The notes below the pieces were generated by a model, which did no database searches, had not been told where the DNA came from, and saw only the letters and a list, made by a program, of their open reading frames with translations. Below, in pieces: positions 1-6,770 of a DNA stretch of 10,571 nucleotides. Within the stretch, counting starts at the first letter, position 1; each line of letters begins with the position of its first letter. The stretch is from an uncultured Prevotella sp. (lineage in GTDB: Bacteria > Bacteroidota > Bacteroidia > Bacteroidales > Bacteroidaceae), in NCBI GenBank assembly GCA_905211345.1, contig CAJMAO010000054.1:1-10571 (forward strand), read 5' to 3'. The position numbers were made by a program, and so were the translations under genes.

Positions 1-1
1 G

Positions 2-697
2 TCGTGGACGGCCGTAAAATGTAATCCTGCAACGCCCGACACGCTCATCGGAGCCGGAAAGAGCAAACTTTACGGATATAAGGGCCAACAGTTCATGTCG
101 TCGACGGACGGCGTTAACTGGGAAACTGACGGCATGATAGGCGACGCCGACATGCGCCCGTCGCAATACCTGTCGATGACAAGCCTGCCGCTGCGCACCG
201 ACAAGGAGGCCGAGCGGGTGGTTTTCACCGGCATACGCAAGGCTTACGACGGTGATGATGTCGACGGCATTGACGGGCACGCCGAAGACTCGGTGGCCAT
301 GGTGTGGAGCAAGATAGAGGAAAGCAAAGACGGCTCGGAGTCCCACTCTTGGATATGTTACGACGAGAAAAACGGAATGCAACTGCCCCGCCTGTCTGAC
401 CTGTCGGTCGTCTCATACAACGGCGTGCTGCTGGCATTGGGCGGCCGCGGACTCGGAGAGAGCACGGCCACGGCTTTCTCCCACTTCTACGTAAGCGAGG
501 ACAACGGCCTTACATGGCAGAAAAACGATATGTATTACCTGCCTAAAGGCTTTGATAACGAAGGCAATGACGTGTTCACGATGACCGTCGACGACGACAA
601 TTACATTTGGATAATATGCGGCGGTACGGGCAAAACGTGGCGCGGAAGGCTTAACCGGCTCGGCTGGGCCGACAAAGGTACGGCTTCGGGCGAATGA
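2..697 (+). CDS. DUF6242-like protein with Asp-box repeats, C-terminal part (5' end outside window)
   Basis: The frame is open from the window edge to a TGA at 695-697, giving 231 visible residues; the ATG at 95 is internal because related sequence continues upstream of it. Two Asp-box-like motifs are visible: SSTDGVNW (98-121) and an exact SxDxGxTW match, SEDNGLTW (494-517). Such motifs mark blades of BNR/sialidase-type beta-propellers. From the motifs and from the position before a DUF6089-like gene and uppS, I recognise it as the DUF6242 type found in Bacteroidales, whose full-length members usually carry an N-terminal export signal that would lie outside this window. Its biochemical role is not known; a surface or periplasmic binding protein is inference. 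No sialidase catalytic residues can be identified in the visible part. The next gene starts 28 bases downstream, so co-transcription is likely. Confidence 0.7.
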   Translation, partial: SWTAVKCNPATPDTLIGAGKSKLYGYKGQQFMSSTDGVNWETDGMIGDADMRPSQYLSMTSLPLRTDKEAERVVFTGIRKAYDGDDVDGIDGHAEDSVAMVWSKIEESKDGSESHSWICYDEKNGMQLPRLSDLSVVSYNGVLLALGGRGLGESTATAFSHFYVSEDNGLTWQKNDMYYLPKGFDNEGNDVFTMTVDDDNYIWIICGGTGKTWRGRLNRLGWADKGTASGE

Positions 698-725
698 CCT
701 GACATAGTACAATGACCACGGCGCA

Positions 726-1406
726 ATGAGGAAAATATTGCTCATAGTTATTTCAGTAATTGCCGCGCTTGGAGCGAACGCCCAAAGCGAGGACGAATAC
801 AGAATGGAAATAGGCGTGGGCGCAGGGTTGACGAGCTATGAGGGCGACTTCAACGGCAGCATCGTTAAGAACATGCAGCCGTCGGCCTCGTTGATAGTGA
901 GAAGGATTTTCAACCCTTACATGGGGCTGAAGCTCGACTTTACGTATGGCAAGCTGAAAGGAAGCTCGGCCGACGTGGAGACATGGTATCCCGAACTGAG
1001 GGAGAACCCTGTGGAATTCAGTAACACGCTCATGGACTTAGGGCTTACGTTCGAATACAATTTCTGGCCTTATGGCACGGGGCGCGAGTACCGTGGTGCA
1101 AAGAGAATCACGCCGTTCGTGTTTCTTGGCGTAGGCGCAACTTACGTGAAAACAGACGAGAAAGGCGAGTTTACGGCCAACGTGCCGATAGGGCTTGGCG
1201 TGAAATATAAGATAGGCAAAAGGCTTAACCTTGGTTTGGAATGGGCAATGCATTTCTCGTTGAGTGACAAGCTCGACGGAGTGGAAGACCCTTACGGCAT
1301 AGAAAGCTCGGGCTTGTTCAAGAACACCGACTGCTATTCTATGCTGAAACTGACGCTGACATACAGTTTCATGCCCAAATGTAAAATATGTAACAAGGAT
1401 GACTGA
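726..1406 (+). CDS. DUF6089-like outer-membrane beta-barrel protein
   Basis: A 226-residue protein with a signal peptide (basic MRK, hydrophobic stretch 4-16, likely cut near ANA-Q at 19-20). The rest alternates glycine- and aromatic-rich strands typical of small outer-membrane barrels: GVGAGLTSYEGDF near 31-42, PFVFLGVGATY at 130-140, and GLGVKYKIGKRLNLGLEW near 156-173. The last strand ends TLTYSF (210-215), which resembles a barrel beta-signal, but is followed by an 11-residue tail containing a CKIC motif (219-222). The assignment rests on this architecture and on the usual place of DUF6089 genes beside uppS and bamA. Function is unknown; an envelope structural role is inference. No Shine-Dalgarno is seen before the ATG, as is common in Bacteroidetes. 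The final codons overlap the start of uppS by eight bases. Confidence 0.75.
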   Translation: MRKILLIVISVIAALGANAQSEDEYRMEIGVGAGLTSYEGDFNGSIVKNMQPSASLIVRRIFNPYMGLKLDFTYGKLKGSSADVETWYPELRENPVEFSNTLMDLGLTFEYNFWPYGTGREYRGAKRITPFVFLGVGATYVKTDEKGEFTANVPIGLGVKYKIGKRLNLGLEWAMHFSLSDKLDGVEDPYGIESSGLFKNTDCYSMLKLTLTYSFMPKCKICNKDD

Positions 1407-2139
1407 CACTAATATCGACATAAACCGCATACCACGCCACATTGCCATAATCATGGACGGCAACGGCCGCTGGGCGACGGAACGCGGCAAACACCGCAGC
1501 TACGGCCACCAAGCCGGAGTGGAGGCGGTGCGCCGTATTACGTCGGAATGTACACGGCTCGGCGTGGAATACCTTACTTTATATACATTCTCCACTGAAA
1601 ACTGGAACCGCCCAGCTGACGAGGTGGCCGCGCTCATGGGGCTTGTGCTTACGTCGCTTGAGGATGAGATTTTCATGAAAAACAACGTGCGTTTCCGCGT
1701 GATAGGCGACATCGGGCGGCTGCCGGTTGAAGTTCAGGCCAAGTTGCAGGAAACGATGGACCACACCAAGGGCAATACTGCAATGACAATGGTCGTAGCC
1801 TTGAGCTATTCTGCTAAATGGGAAATAACCAAGGCCGTGCGTGACATCGCCGCGGAAGCCAAAGCCGGAACGCTTGATGTTGATAAGATAGATGAAGACA
1901 CTGTGGCAAGGCATTTGCAGACCAGCTTCATGCCCGACCCCGACTTATTGATACGGACGGGTGGCGAGGTGCGTGTTTCAAACTATTTGCTTTGGCAAAT
2001 AGCTTATTCCGAACTTTATTTCTGCGATACTTACTGGCCCGACTTTGACGAGGAGTGCCTGCACAAGGCCATTGCCAGCTATCAGGGCAGGCAGAGAAGG
2101 TTTGGCAAGACAGAGGCGCAAGTGGAGAATAATTGTTAA
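1399..2139 (+). CDS. uppS: Isoprenyl (di-trans,poly-cis-undecaprenyl) diphosphate synthase
   Basis: Cis-prenyltransferase that adds isopentenyl diphosphate units to farnesyl diphosphate, making the C55 carrier lipid for peptidoglycan and surface glycans; cytosolic face of the inner membrane. The 246-residue length is usual. Key motifs are present: HIAIIMDGNGRWA with the catalytic Asp at 20, the FSTENW motif at 64-69, and the C-terminal diphosphate-binding region RTGGEVRVSN with Arg186, Arg192 and Ser194, followed by WQIAYSELYF containing Glu205 and WPDFDE. The motif that reads NYGGRW in E. coli UppS is SYSAKW here (136-141), which I believe is a lineage variant rather than damage. The ATG at 1399 lies inside the end of the DUF6089-like gene (eight-base overlap), which suggests translational coupling. 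bamA follows after 24 bases. Confidence 0.96.
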   Translation: MTDTNIDINRIPRHIAIIMDGNGRWATERGKHRSYGHQAGVEAVRRITSECTRLGVEYLTLYTFSTENWNRPADEVAALMGLVLTSLEDEIFMKNNVRFRVIGDIGRLPVEVQAKLQETMDHTKGNTAMTMVVALSYSAKWEITKAVRDIAAEAKAGTLDVDKIDEDTVARHLQTSFMPDPDLLIRTGGEVRVSNYLLWQIAYSELYFCDTYWPDFDEECLHKAIASYQGRQRRFGKTEAQVENNC

Positions 2140-2163
2140 AATTCAAGACAACAAACAGACAAG

Positions 2164-4797
2164 ATGAATAGAATAAAAGGATGCGCAATGTCGCTCGCCG
2201 CACTTGTTATATGCGTTTGTGCGACGGCGCAGGAGAAAATCATCAATCCTGACATATCATACGCCGGAACACCACGTACTTGCATCATCGGCGGAATGGC
2301 CGTATCGGGCGTGGACGATTATGAAGACTACATGCTGACCGGCATCTCGGGCTTGTCAATAGGACAACGGATACAGATACCCGGTTCGGAAATATCCGAT
2401 GCAGTAAAGCGTTACTGGCGCCACGGCCTGTTCTCGAAAGCGCAGATAGCCGCCGACTCAATCGTAGGCGACACCATTTACCTTCACTTTTACCTTGCGT
2501 TGCGTCCGCGAGTATCCACAATCAATTACGTAGGCGTCAAGAAGTCGGAAAAAGAAGACCTTGAAGCCAAGCTCGGCCTGTTGAAGGGCAGCCAGATAAC
2601 TCCTAACATGATTGACCGCGCCAAACTGCTGGCCAAGAATTACTATGACGACAAGGGTTACAAGAACGCCGACATCAACATTATACAGCGCGATGACGTG
2701 ACCGGCAAGAACCAAGTGATACTCGACATCGTCATCGACAAGAAGGAGAAGATGAAGGTGAGGCAAATAATCCTTGAAGGAAACAAGAACCTGAGCGACT
2801 CGAAAATAAAAGGAGGGCTGTTCAAGAAGGGAGCATTCAAGAAAATCCACGAGGCAGGCAAGCTGTCATCGTTCCTGAAATCGAAGAAATACACGCCCGA
2901 ACGTTACGAGGAAGACAAGAAAAACCTTATCGACAAGTATAACGAGCTGGGCTACCGTGACGCCGTAATAGTGCGTGACAGCGTGTGGAACGTTGACGAC
3001 AAGCACGTAAACATATTCATCGAGATAGACGAAGGCAAGAAATACTACATACGTAACATCACGTGGGTGGGCAACACGGTGTTCTCGACCGATTACCTTA
3101 GCCGCCTGCTCGGTATGAAAAAGGGCGACGTGTATAACCAAAAGCTGATGAACAAGCGCCTGACCGAGGACGAGGACGCCGTAGGTAACGAGTATTGGAA
3201 CAACGGTTACTTGTTCTACAACCTGCAACCGACCGAAGTCAACATCGTGGGCGACTCCATTGACCTTGAGATGAGAATAGTGGAAGGAACTCAGGCGCAC
3301 ATCAGTCACGTGCGAATCAACGGTAATACGCGCCTCTACGAGAATGTGGTACGCCGTGAGCTGAGAACCAAGCCGGGCGATCTTTTCTCGAAGGAAGCGC
3401 TAATGCGCTCGGCCCGTGAGCTTGCTTCGATGGGCCATTTCGACCCCGAGCAGGTGAACCCTGACGTGCAGCCTAACTATGAGGAGGGCACCGTTGACAT
3501 CAACTGGGACCTCGTGCAGAAATCAAACGACCAGATTGAGTTCTCTCTCGGTTGGGGACAGACTGGCGTAATCGGCCGCATCGGCCTGAAGCTGAACAAC
3601 TTCTCGATGGCCAACCTGTTCAACAAGAACAAGGAGCACCGTGGCATCATGCCCGTGGGAGACGGCGAGGTGCTTTCAATCGGAGCGCAGACCAACGGTA
3701 CGTATTACCAGTCATATAACGCTTCTTACTCAACCAACTGGTTCGGAGGCAAACGCCCCATCCAGTTCACCGTAGGCGCATATTTCTCAAAGCAGACCGA
3801 CGTGTCGAGCAACTACTACAACTACGGGTACATGAACAACTATTACAACTACCTGTACGGCTACGGAAACAGCTACAACAACTATTACGAAAACTACTAC
3901 GACCCTGACACTTACGTCAAACTGTTCGGCGTGTCAGTAGGCTGGGGCAAGCGTCTGCGTTGGCCTGACGATTACTTCCAGCTTTCCGTCGAACTGGCTT
4001 ACCAGCGCTACATGTTGAAGAACTGGCGTTACTTTATCGTGACTAACGGTAACTGTAACAACCTTAACCTTGGCATAACGCTCTCGCGTGTGTCTACGGA
4101 CAACCAGCTGTTCCCGCGCCGCGGCTCGGAATTCATGACATCGCTTACCATGACTCCGCCTTGGTCGCTGTGGGACGGTAAAGACTATAAGGCTTTGGCG
4201 GAAACGTACAACAATCAAGCCGACCCGTATTCAGATATAGCTATCGCGGCGCAGAAGGAAAGATACAAATGGGTGGAATACTACAAGTGGAAGTTCCGCG
4301 CCAAGACATACACCGCTCTCACCAACGGCGCGAAGTGCTTTGTGCTGATGACCCGCGTAGAGTTCGGTATCCTCGGTGCTTACAACAAATATAAGAAGTC
4401 GCCTTTCGAGACCTATTACATGGGCGGCGACGGCATGAGCGGATACTCGACAGGCTACGCCGAGGAGACCATCGGCCTGCGCGGATACGATAACGGAAGC
4501 CTTACGCCTTACGGTTACGAGGGCTACGCCTACGACCGCTTCACGCTCGAGCTGCGCTACCCGTTCCTCTTGGGCAACACCACCATATACGGCCTCGGCT
4601 TCCTTGAGGCGGGTAACGCTTGGAACGAGACCAAGAAATTCAATCCCTTCGACATGAAGCGCTCCGCCGGCATCGGCGTGCGTATCTTCCTTCCGATGGT
4701 CGGCCTCATGGGTATCGACTGGGCATACGGTTTCGACGAAGTGTGGGGACAGAAGGGCGGCAGCCAGTTCCACTTCATCCTCGGACAGGAATTCTAA
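2164..4797 (+). CDS. bamA: Outer membrane protein assembly factor BamA
   Basis: Core of the BAM machinery, which folds and inserts beta-barrel proteins into the outer membrane. The 877 residues show a signal peptide (1 to about 22, ending ATA-QE), five POTRA-like repeats (roughly 38-115, 116-195, 197-291, 295-374 and 379-454) and a C-terminal 16-stranded-type barrel from about 457. The repeats contain the expected motifs such as ILEGNKNL (203-210) and VRINGNTRLY (383-392). The barrel has LRGYDNGS at 772-779, equivalent to the (V/I)RGF motif of loop 6, and ends in Phe (GQEF), consistent with a beta-signal. Residues 550-579 form an unusual Tyr/Asn-rich insert (14 Tyr and 9 Asn of 30). The protein is somewhat longer than the roughly 810-residue E. 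coli BamA. It follows uppS by 24 bases and precedes the ompH genes, the classic chaperone-insertase pairing. Confidence 0.96.
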   Translation: MNRIKGCAMSLAALVICVCATAQEKIINPDISYAGTPRTCIIGGMAVSGVDDYEDYMLTGISGLSIGQRIQIPGSEISDAVKRYWRHGLFSKAQIAADSIVGDTIYLHFYLALRPRVSTINYVGVKKSEKEDLEAKLGLLKGSQITPNMIDRAKLLAKNYYDDKGYKNADINIIQRDDVTGKNQVILDIVIDKKEKMKVRQIILEGNKNLSDSKIKGGLFKKGAFKKIHEAGKLSSFLKSKKYTPERYEEDKKNLIDKYNELGYRDAVIVRDSVWNVDDKHVNIFIEIDEGKKYYIRNITWVGNTVFSTDYLSRLLGMKKGDVYNQKLMNKRLTEDEDAVGNEYWNNGYLFYNLQPTEVNIVGDSIDLEMRIVEGTQAHISHVRINGNTRLYENVVRRELRTKPGDLFSKEALMRSARELASMGHFDPEQVNPDVQPNYEEGTVDINWDLVQKSNDQIEFSLGWGQTGVIGRIGLKLNNFSMANLFNKNKEHRGIMPVGDGEVLSIGAQTNGTYYQSYNASYSTNWFGGKRPIQFTVGAYFSKQTDVSSNYYNYGYMNNYYNYLYGYGNSYNNYYENYYDPDTYVKLFGVSVGWGKRLRWPDDYFQLSVELAYQRYMLKNWRYFIVTNGNCNNLNLGITLSRVSTDNQLFPRRGSEFMTSLTMTPPWSLWDGKDYKALAETYNNQADPYSDIAIAAQKERYKWVEYYKWKFRAKTYTALTNGAKCFVLMTRVEFGILGAYNKYKKSPFETYYMGGDGMSGYSTGYAEETIGLRGYDNGSLTPYGYEGYAYDRFTLELRYPFLLGNTTIYGLGFLEAGNAWNETKKFNPFDMKRSAGIGVRIFLPMVGLMGIDWAYGFDEVWGQKGGSQFHFILGQEF

Positions 4798-4803
4798 GGA
4801 AGG

Positions 4804-4833
4804 AAGCCCCCACCCAGCCTCCCCGAGGGGAGG
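4804..4833 (+). repeat. GC-rich intergenic repeat with hairpin after bamA
   Basis: Just after the bamA stop lies AAGCCCCCACCCAGCCT (4804-4820), running into a short hairpin: arm CCTCCCC (4818-4824), loop GA, arm GGGGAGG (4827-4833). The same pattern (CACCC, then a CCTCCC/GGGAGG hairpin) occurs twice at 9989-10129, so this looks like a dispersed repeat rather than a site specific to bamA. No T-run follows, so it is not a convincing intrinsic terminator. It may still stabilise the bamA mRNA end; that is inference. Confidence 0.6.
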
Positions 4834-4893
4834 ATAATGGTTGACGTAAAAGGAGAAAAGGAAGCATAAAAAGCGATAATAGTATAACAATAT

Positions 4894-4936
4894 GCCCCCG
4901 AAGCACATCCATCGGGAAGGCAGGAAAGGGGCTTTT
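4894..4936 (+). promoter_or_regulatory. Possible structured leader before the first ompH
   Basis: Two partly exclusive pairings can be drawn here: an inner stem CCCGA (4897-4901) with TCGGG (4912-4916), and an outer stem GCCCC (4894-4898) with GGGGC (4928-4932) that is followed by TTTT. The outer form resembles a weak terminator or attenuator 12 bases before the ompH start codon at 4949. The stems are only five base pairs each, so this may be chance. Confidence 0.25.
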
Positions 4937-4948
4937 ACTTATTTGATT

Positions 4949-5461
4949 ATGAGAAGAATCATCTTTGCAGCCGTGTTGGCTCTCGTGGCCGTAACGGCAA
5001 GCGCGCAGAAGTTCGCGCTTATCGACATGGAGTATATACTCAAGAACATCCCGGCATACGAGCGTGCCGACGAGCAGCTCAACCAAGTGGCGAAGAAGTG
5101 GCAGGCCGAGGTTGACGCGCTCAACACCGAAGCCTCAACAATGTACAAGAACTACCAGAACGAGGTGGTGTTCCTCTCGCAGGAGCAGAAGCAGGCGCGC
5201 CAGCAGGCCATAAACGACAAGGAGAAGCAGGCGGCCGAACTGAAGCGCAAGTACTTCGGCCCCGACGGTGAGCTGTTCAAGAAGCGCACCAGCCTCATGA
5301 CACCCATACAGGAGGAGATTTACAACGCCGTGAAAGACATCTGCGACCTGCGCGGCTATTCGCTCGTGCTCGACCGCGCGTCAGACACCGGCATAATCTT
5401 CGCTTCGCCGCGCATCGACATAAGCAATGAAGTATTGTCAAAATTAGGATATTCGAATTAA
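4949..5461 (+). CDS. OmpH/Skp-family periplasmic chaperone, copy 1
   Basis: Skp/OmpH proteins are soluble periplasmic trimers that hold unfolded outer-membrane proteins in coiled-coil tentacles and hand them to BamA. This copy has 170 residues from the ATG at 4949. That start is chosen because it puts a clean signal peptide at the N-terminus (MRRIIFAAVLALVAVTASAQ); an in-frame ATG at 4892 would add 19 hydrophilic residues before it. After the signal come the core strand KFALIDMEYILKNIP (21-35), a Gln/Lys/Glu-rich helical hairpin (about 40-125) and a C-terminal core with RGYSLVLDRAS (135-145) and GIIFASP. The conserved FGPDGELFKKR segment (103-113) lies in the second helix. It follows bamA after 151 bases containing a GC-rich repeat. 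Copies 2 and 3 follow, and it is clearly diverged from both. No frame damage is seen. Confidence 0.92.
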   Translation: MRRIIFAAVLALVAVTASAQKFALIDMEYILKNIPAYERADEQLNQVAKKWQAEVDALNTEASTMYKNYQNEVVFLSQEQKQARQQAINDKEKQAAELKRKYFGPDGELFKKRTSLMTPIQEEIYNAVKDICDLRGYSLVLDRASDTGIIFASPRIDISNEVLSKLGYSN

Positions 5462-5467
5462 ATACAC

Positions 5468-5475
5468 TATATTTG
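5468..5475 (+). promoter_or_regulatory. Candidate -7 box of an internal promoter for ompH copy 2
   Basis: TATATTTG followed by CA is an exact match to the Bacteroidetes primary-sigma -7 consensus TAnnTTTG, 35 bases before the ATG at 5511. No clear -33 TTTG-like box is visible at the usual 19-21 base spacing. The T/A-rich leader (5476-5510) fits a short 5' UTR. This would let copies 2 and 3 and murI be transcribed apart from bamA. Confidence 0.4.
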
Positions 5476-5510
5476 CAGACATATAACAAAACAAATAGCG
5501 ATTAAAAAAG

Positions 5511-6017
5511 ATGAAAAAACTAGTTTTAATGTTACTCCTGTGCGCACCGTTAACGGTTATGGCACAGACGCAGAAGTTCGGACACGTAGACGCGCAGGCC
5601 ATCATGCAGAGCCTTCCCGAGTTCATCAAGGCCCGCGGCGAGCTTGAGGCACAGTCAAAGCAGTATGAGAACGACATGAAGGCCATGCAGGACGAGATAC
5701 AGCGCAAGACCGATGAGTACGAGAAGAACCGCAGCACGATGAACGAGACAACGCGCACCGAGACCGAGAACAACCTCAACCAGCTCATGCAGAAATACCA
5801 GCAGGCGTTCCAAGACAACCAGCAGGCACTGCAGAAGGCCCAGCAGGAGAAGCTCCAGCCGATAATGAACAAGATCATGACCGCCATAAGGACCGTAGGA
5901 AAGAACGGCGGTTACGTATACATCATGGACGTCTCGGGCGGTATTCCTTACATCAGCGACACCCTGAGCAAGGACGTTACGGAAGAAGTGAAGACCGAGA
6001 TGAACAAAATAAAATAA
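5511..6017 (+). CDS. OmpH/Skp-family periplasmic chaperone, copy 2
   Basis: A 168-residue OmpH/Skp-like protein. It has a signal peptide (MKKLVLMLLLCAPLTVMA, residues 1-18, then QTQ), a first core strand KFGHVDAQAIMQSLPEF (22-38), a long very Gln-, Glu-, Lys- and Asn-rich coiled-coil hairpin (about 40-120) and a second core segment NGGYVYIMDVSGGIPYIS, with the C-terminus ending in a charged helix. The Cys at 11 in the signal follows LLL and does not form a lipobox, so a soluble periplasmic protein is expected. It shares its core layout with copy 3 more than with copy 1, which has a distinctive FGPDGELF segment. The gene is 49 bases after copy 1 with a candidate promoter between them. Client specificity cannot be told from sequence; a role in feeding outer-membrane proteins to BamA is inferred from family and position. 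Confidence 0.9.
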   Translation: MKKLVLMLLLCAPLTVMAQTQKFGHVDAQAIMQSLPEFIKARGELEAQSKQYENDMKAMQDEIQRKTDEYEKNRSTMNETTRTETENNLNQLMQKYQQAFQDNQQALQKAQQEKLQPIMNKIMTAIRTVGKNGGYVYIMDVSGGIPYISDTLSKDVTEEVKTEMNKIK

Positions 6018-6036
6018 CTTATACGGTAATACTCCC

Positions 6037-6133
6037 AATGAAAAATGAACAGTGGGAAATGAATAATTTAAACGGCGGCTGAAGCCTGATTATTCGTTTT
6101 TCATTGTTCATTATTCATTTTCAATCATTCATT
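6037..6133. repeat. AT-rich inverted repeat with seven-base period (between ompH copies 2 and 3)
   Basis: The left arm (6039-6067) reads as heptamers TGAAAAA, TGAACAG, TGGGAAA, TGAATAA. The right arm (6089-6117) is its reverse complement at 24 of 29 positions by my count, with several mismatches tolerated as G-U pairs in RNA. TGAA-type heptamers, read on the minus strand, continue to about 6133. The arms enclose about 21 bases containing GGCTGAAGCC. No open frame or promoter is evident. The gap of 139 bases between the two ompH genes is otherwise featureless. Confidence 0.7.
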
Positions 6134-6156
6134 CTATCACTATATACTCCTGTTAC

Positions 6157-6666
6157 ATGCGAAAAGCAATCATCCTCTTATTCATAACCGTGCTGCTGCC
6201 GCTGGCCGCGCAGGCGCAGATGAAGTACGGATATCTTGACTACGGCGCGGCGATAAAGGCCATGCCCGAATATGCCGTGGCGCAACAGAACCTGTCGTCG
6301 TTGCGCAAGCAGTATGAGGCCGAGACCACGCGCTCGAAAGAAGAGTTCAACGAGAAGTATGAGGAGTTTCTCGAAGTGCAGAAAGAGCTGGCCGACCCGA
6401 TACTAAGGAAACGTCAGGCCGAGCTGCAGGAACTGCTCAATAAGAGCGTGGATTTCAAGAAAGAGGCTGAAAGACTGCTCAAGCAGGCCGAGGCAGACAT
6501 GTACAACCCCTTGAGGAAAAAGCTCGACGCCATACTCGCGCGCATCGGTTCAGAGCGCGGCTATGCCTTCATAATCAACACCGAAGGGCACAATTTGCCT
6601 TATGTAAACCCCGCTTACGGCGAGGACATAACGGCCGAAGTCATTGACTTAATTCATAATTCATAA
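6157..6666 (+). CDS. OmpH/Skp-family periplasmic chaperone, copy 3
   Basis: A 169-residue third OmpH/Skp-like protein. It has a signal peptide (MRKAIILLFITVLLPLAAQA, cut before QMKYG), a first core strand MKYGYLDYGAAIKAMPEY (22-39), a charged coiled-coil hairpin (about 40-125) with an ELADPILRKRQAELQELL turn region, and a C-terminal core RGYAFIINTEGHNLPYVNP. The Lys/Gln/Glu-rich helical content and lengths match the family. The final residues LIHNS and the TAA stop are encoded by the first heptamers of the repeat at 6651-6681, so the native C-terminus may have been altered by the arrival of that repeat. The ATG at 6157 is the only start that gives a proper signal peptide. Function as a holdase for BamA clients is inferred from family and neighbours; paralogue specialisation is possible but not visible. 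Confidence 0.9.
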   Translation: MRKAIILLFITVLLPLAAQAQMKYGYLDYGAAIKAMPEYAVAQQNLSSLRKQYEAETTRSKEEFNEKYEEFLEVQKELADPILRKRQAELQELLNKSVDFKKEAERLLKQAEADMYNPLRKKLDAILARIGSERGYAFIINTEGHNLPYVNPAYGEDITAEVIDLIHNS

Positions 6667-6770
6667 TTCACAATTCACAATCAGGCTACGCCGTGAATTA
6701 AGAATTAAGAGTTAGGAATTAAGAGTTCGCCGCAAGGCAATTATGAATTGTGAATTATGAATTGTGAATT
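6651..6770. repeat. Heptamer inverted repeat joining the ompH copy 3 stop and murI start
   Basis: The left arm (6651-6681) is four AATTCA(T/C) heptamers plus AAT. The right arm (6740-6770) is its reverse complement at 29 of 31 positions, both differences being T/C exchanges that would allow G-U pairing. Between them (about 6695-6725) lie GAATTAA/GAGTTAG heptamers like those of the repeat at 8834-8996. The left arm contains the stop codon of the third ompH; the right arm contains the murI ATG at 6757 and its first codons. Confidence 0.8.

Noticed and set aside
4892..4948. ATG at 4892 as the start of the first ompH
   Set aside because: It would bury the signal peptide behind 19 hydrophilic residues; the ATG at 4949 gives a standard signal sequence.
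5511..5564. Lipoprotein signal in ompH copy 2 because of Cys11
   Set aside because: The residues before the cysteine are LLL, lacking the small residue required at -1 of a lipobox; a type I cleavage site near VMA-Q fits better.
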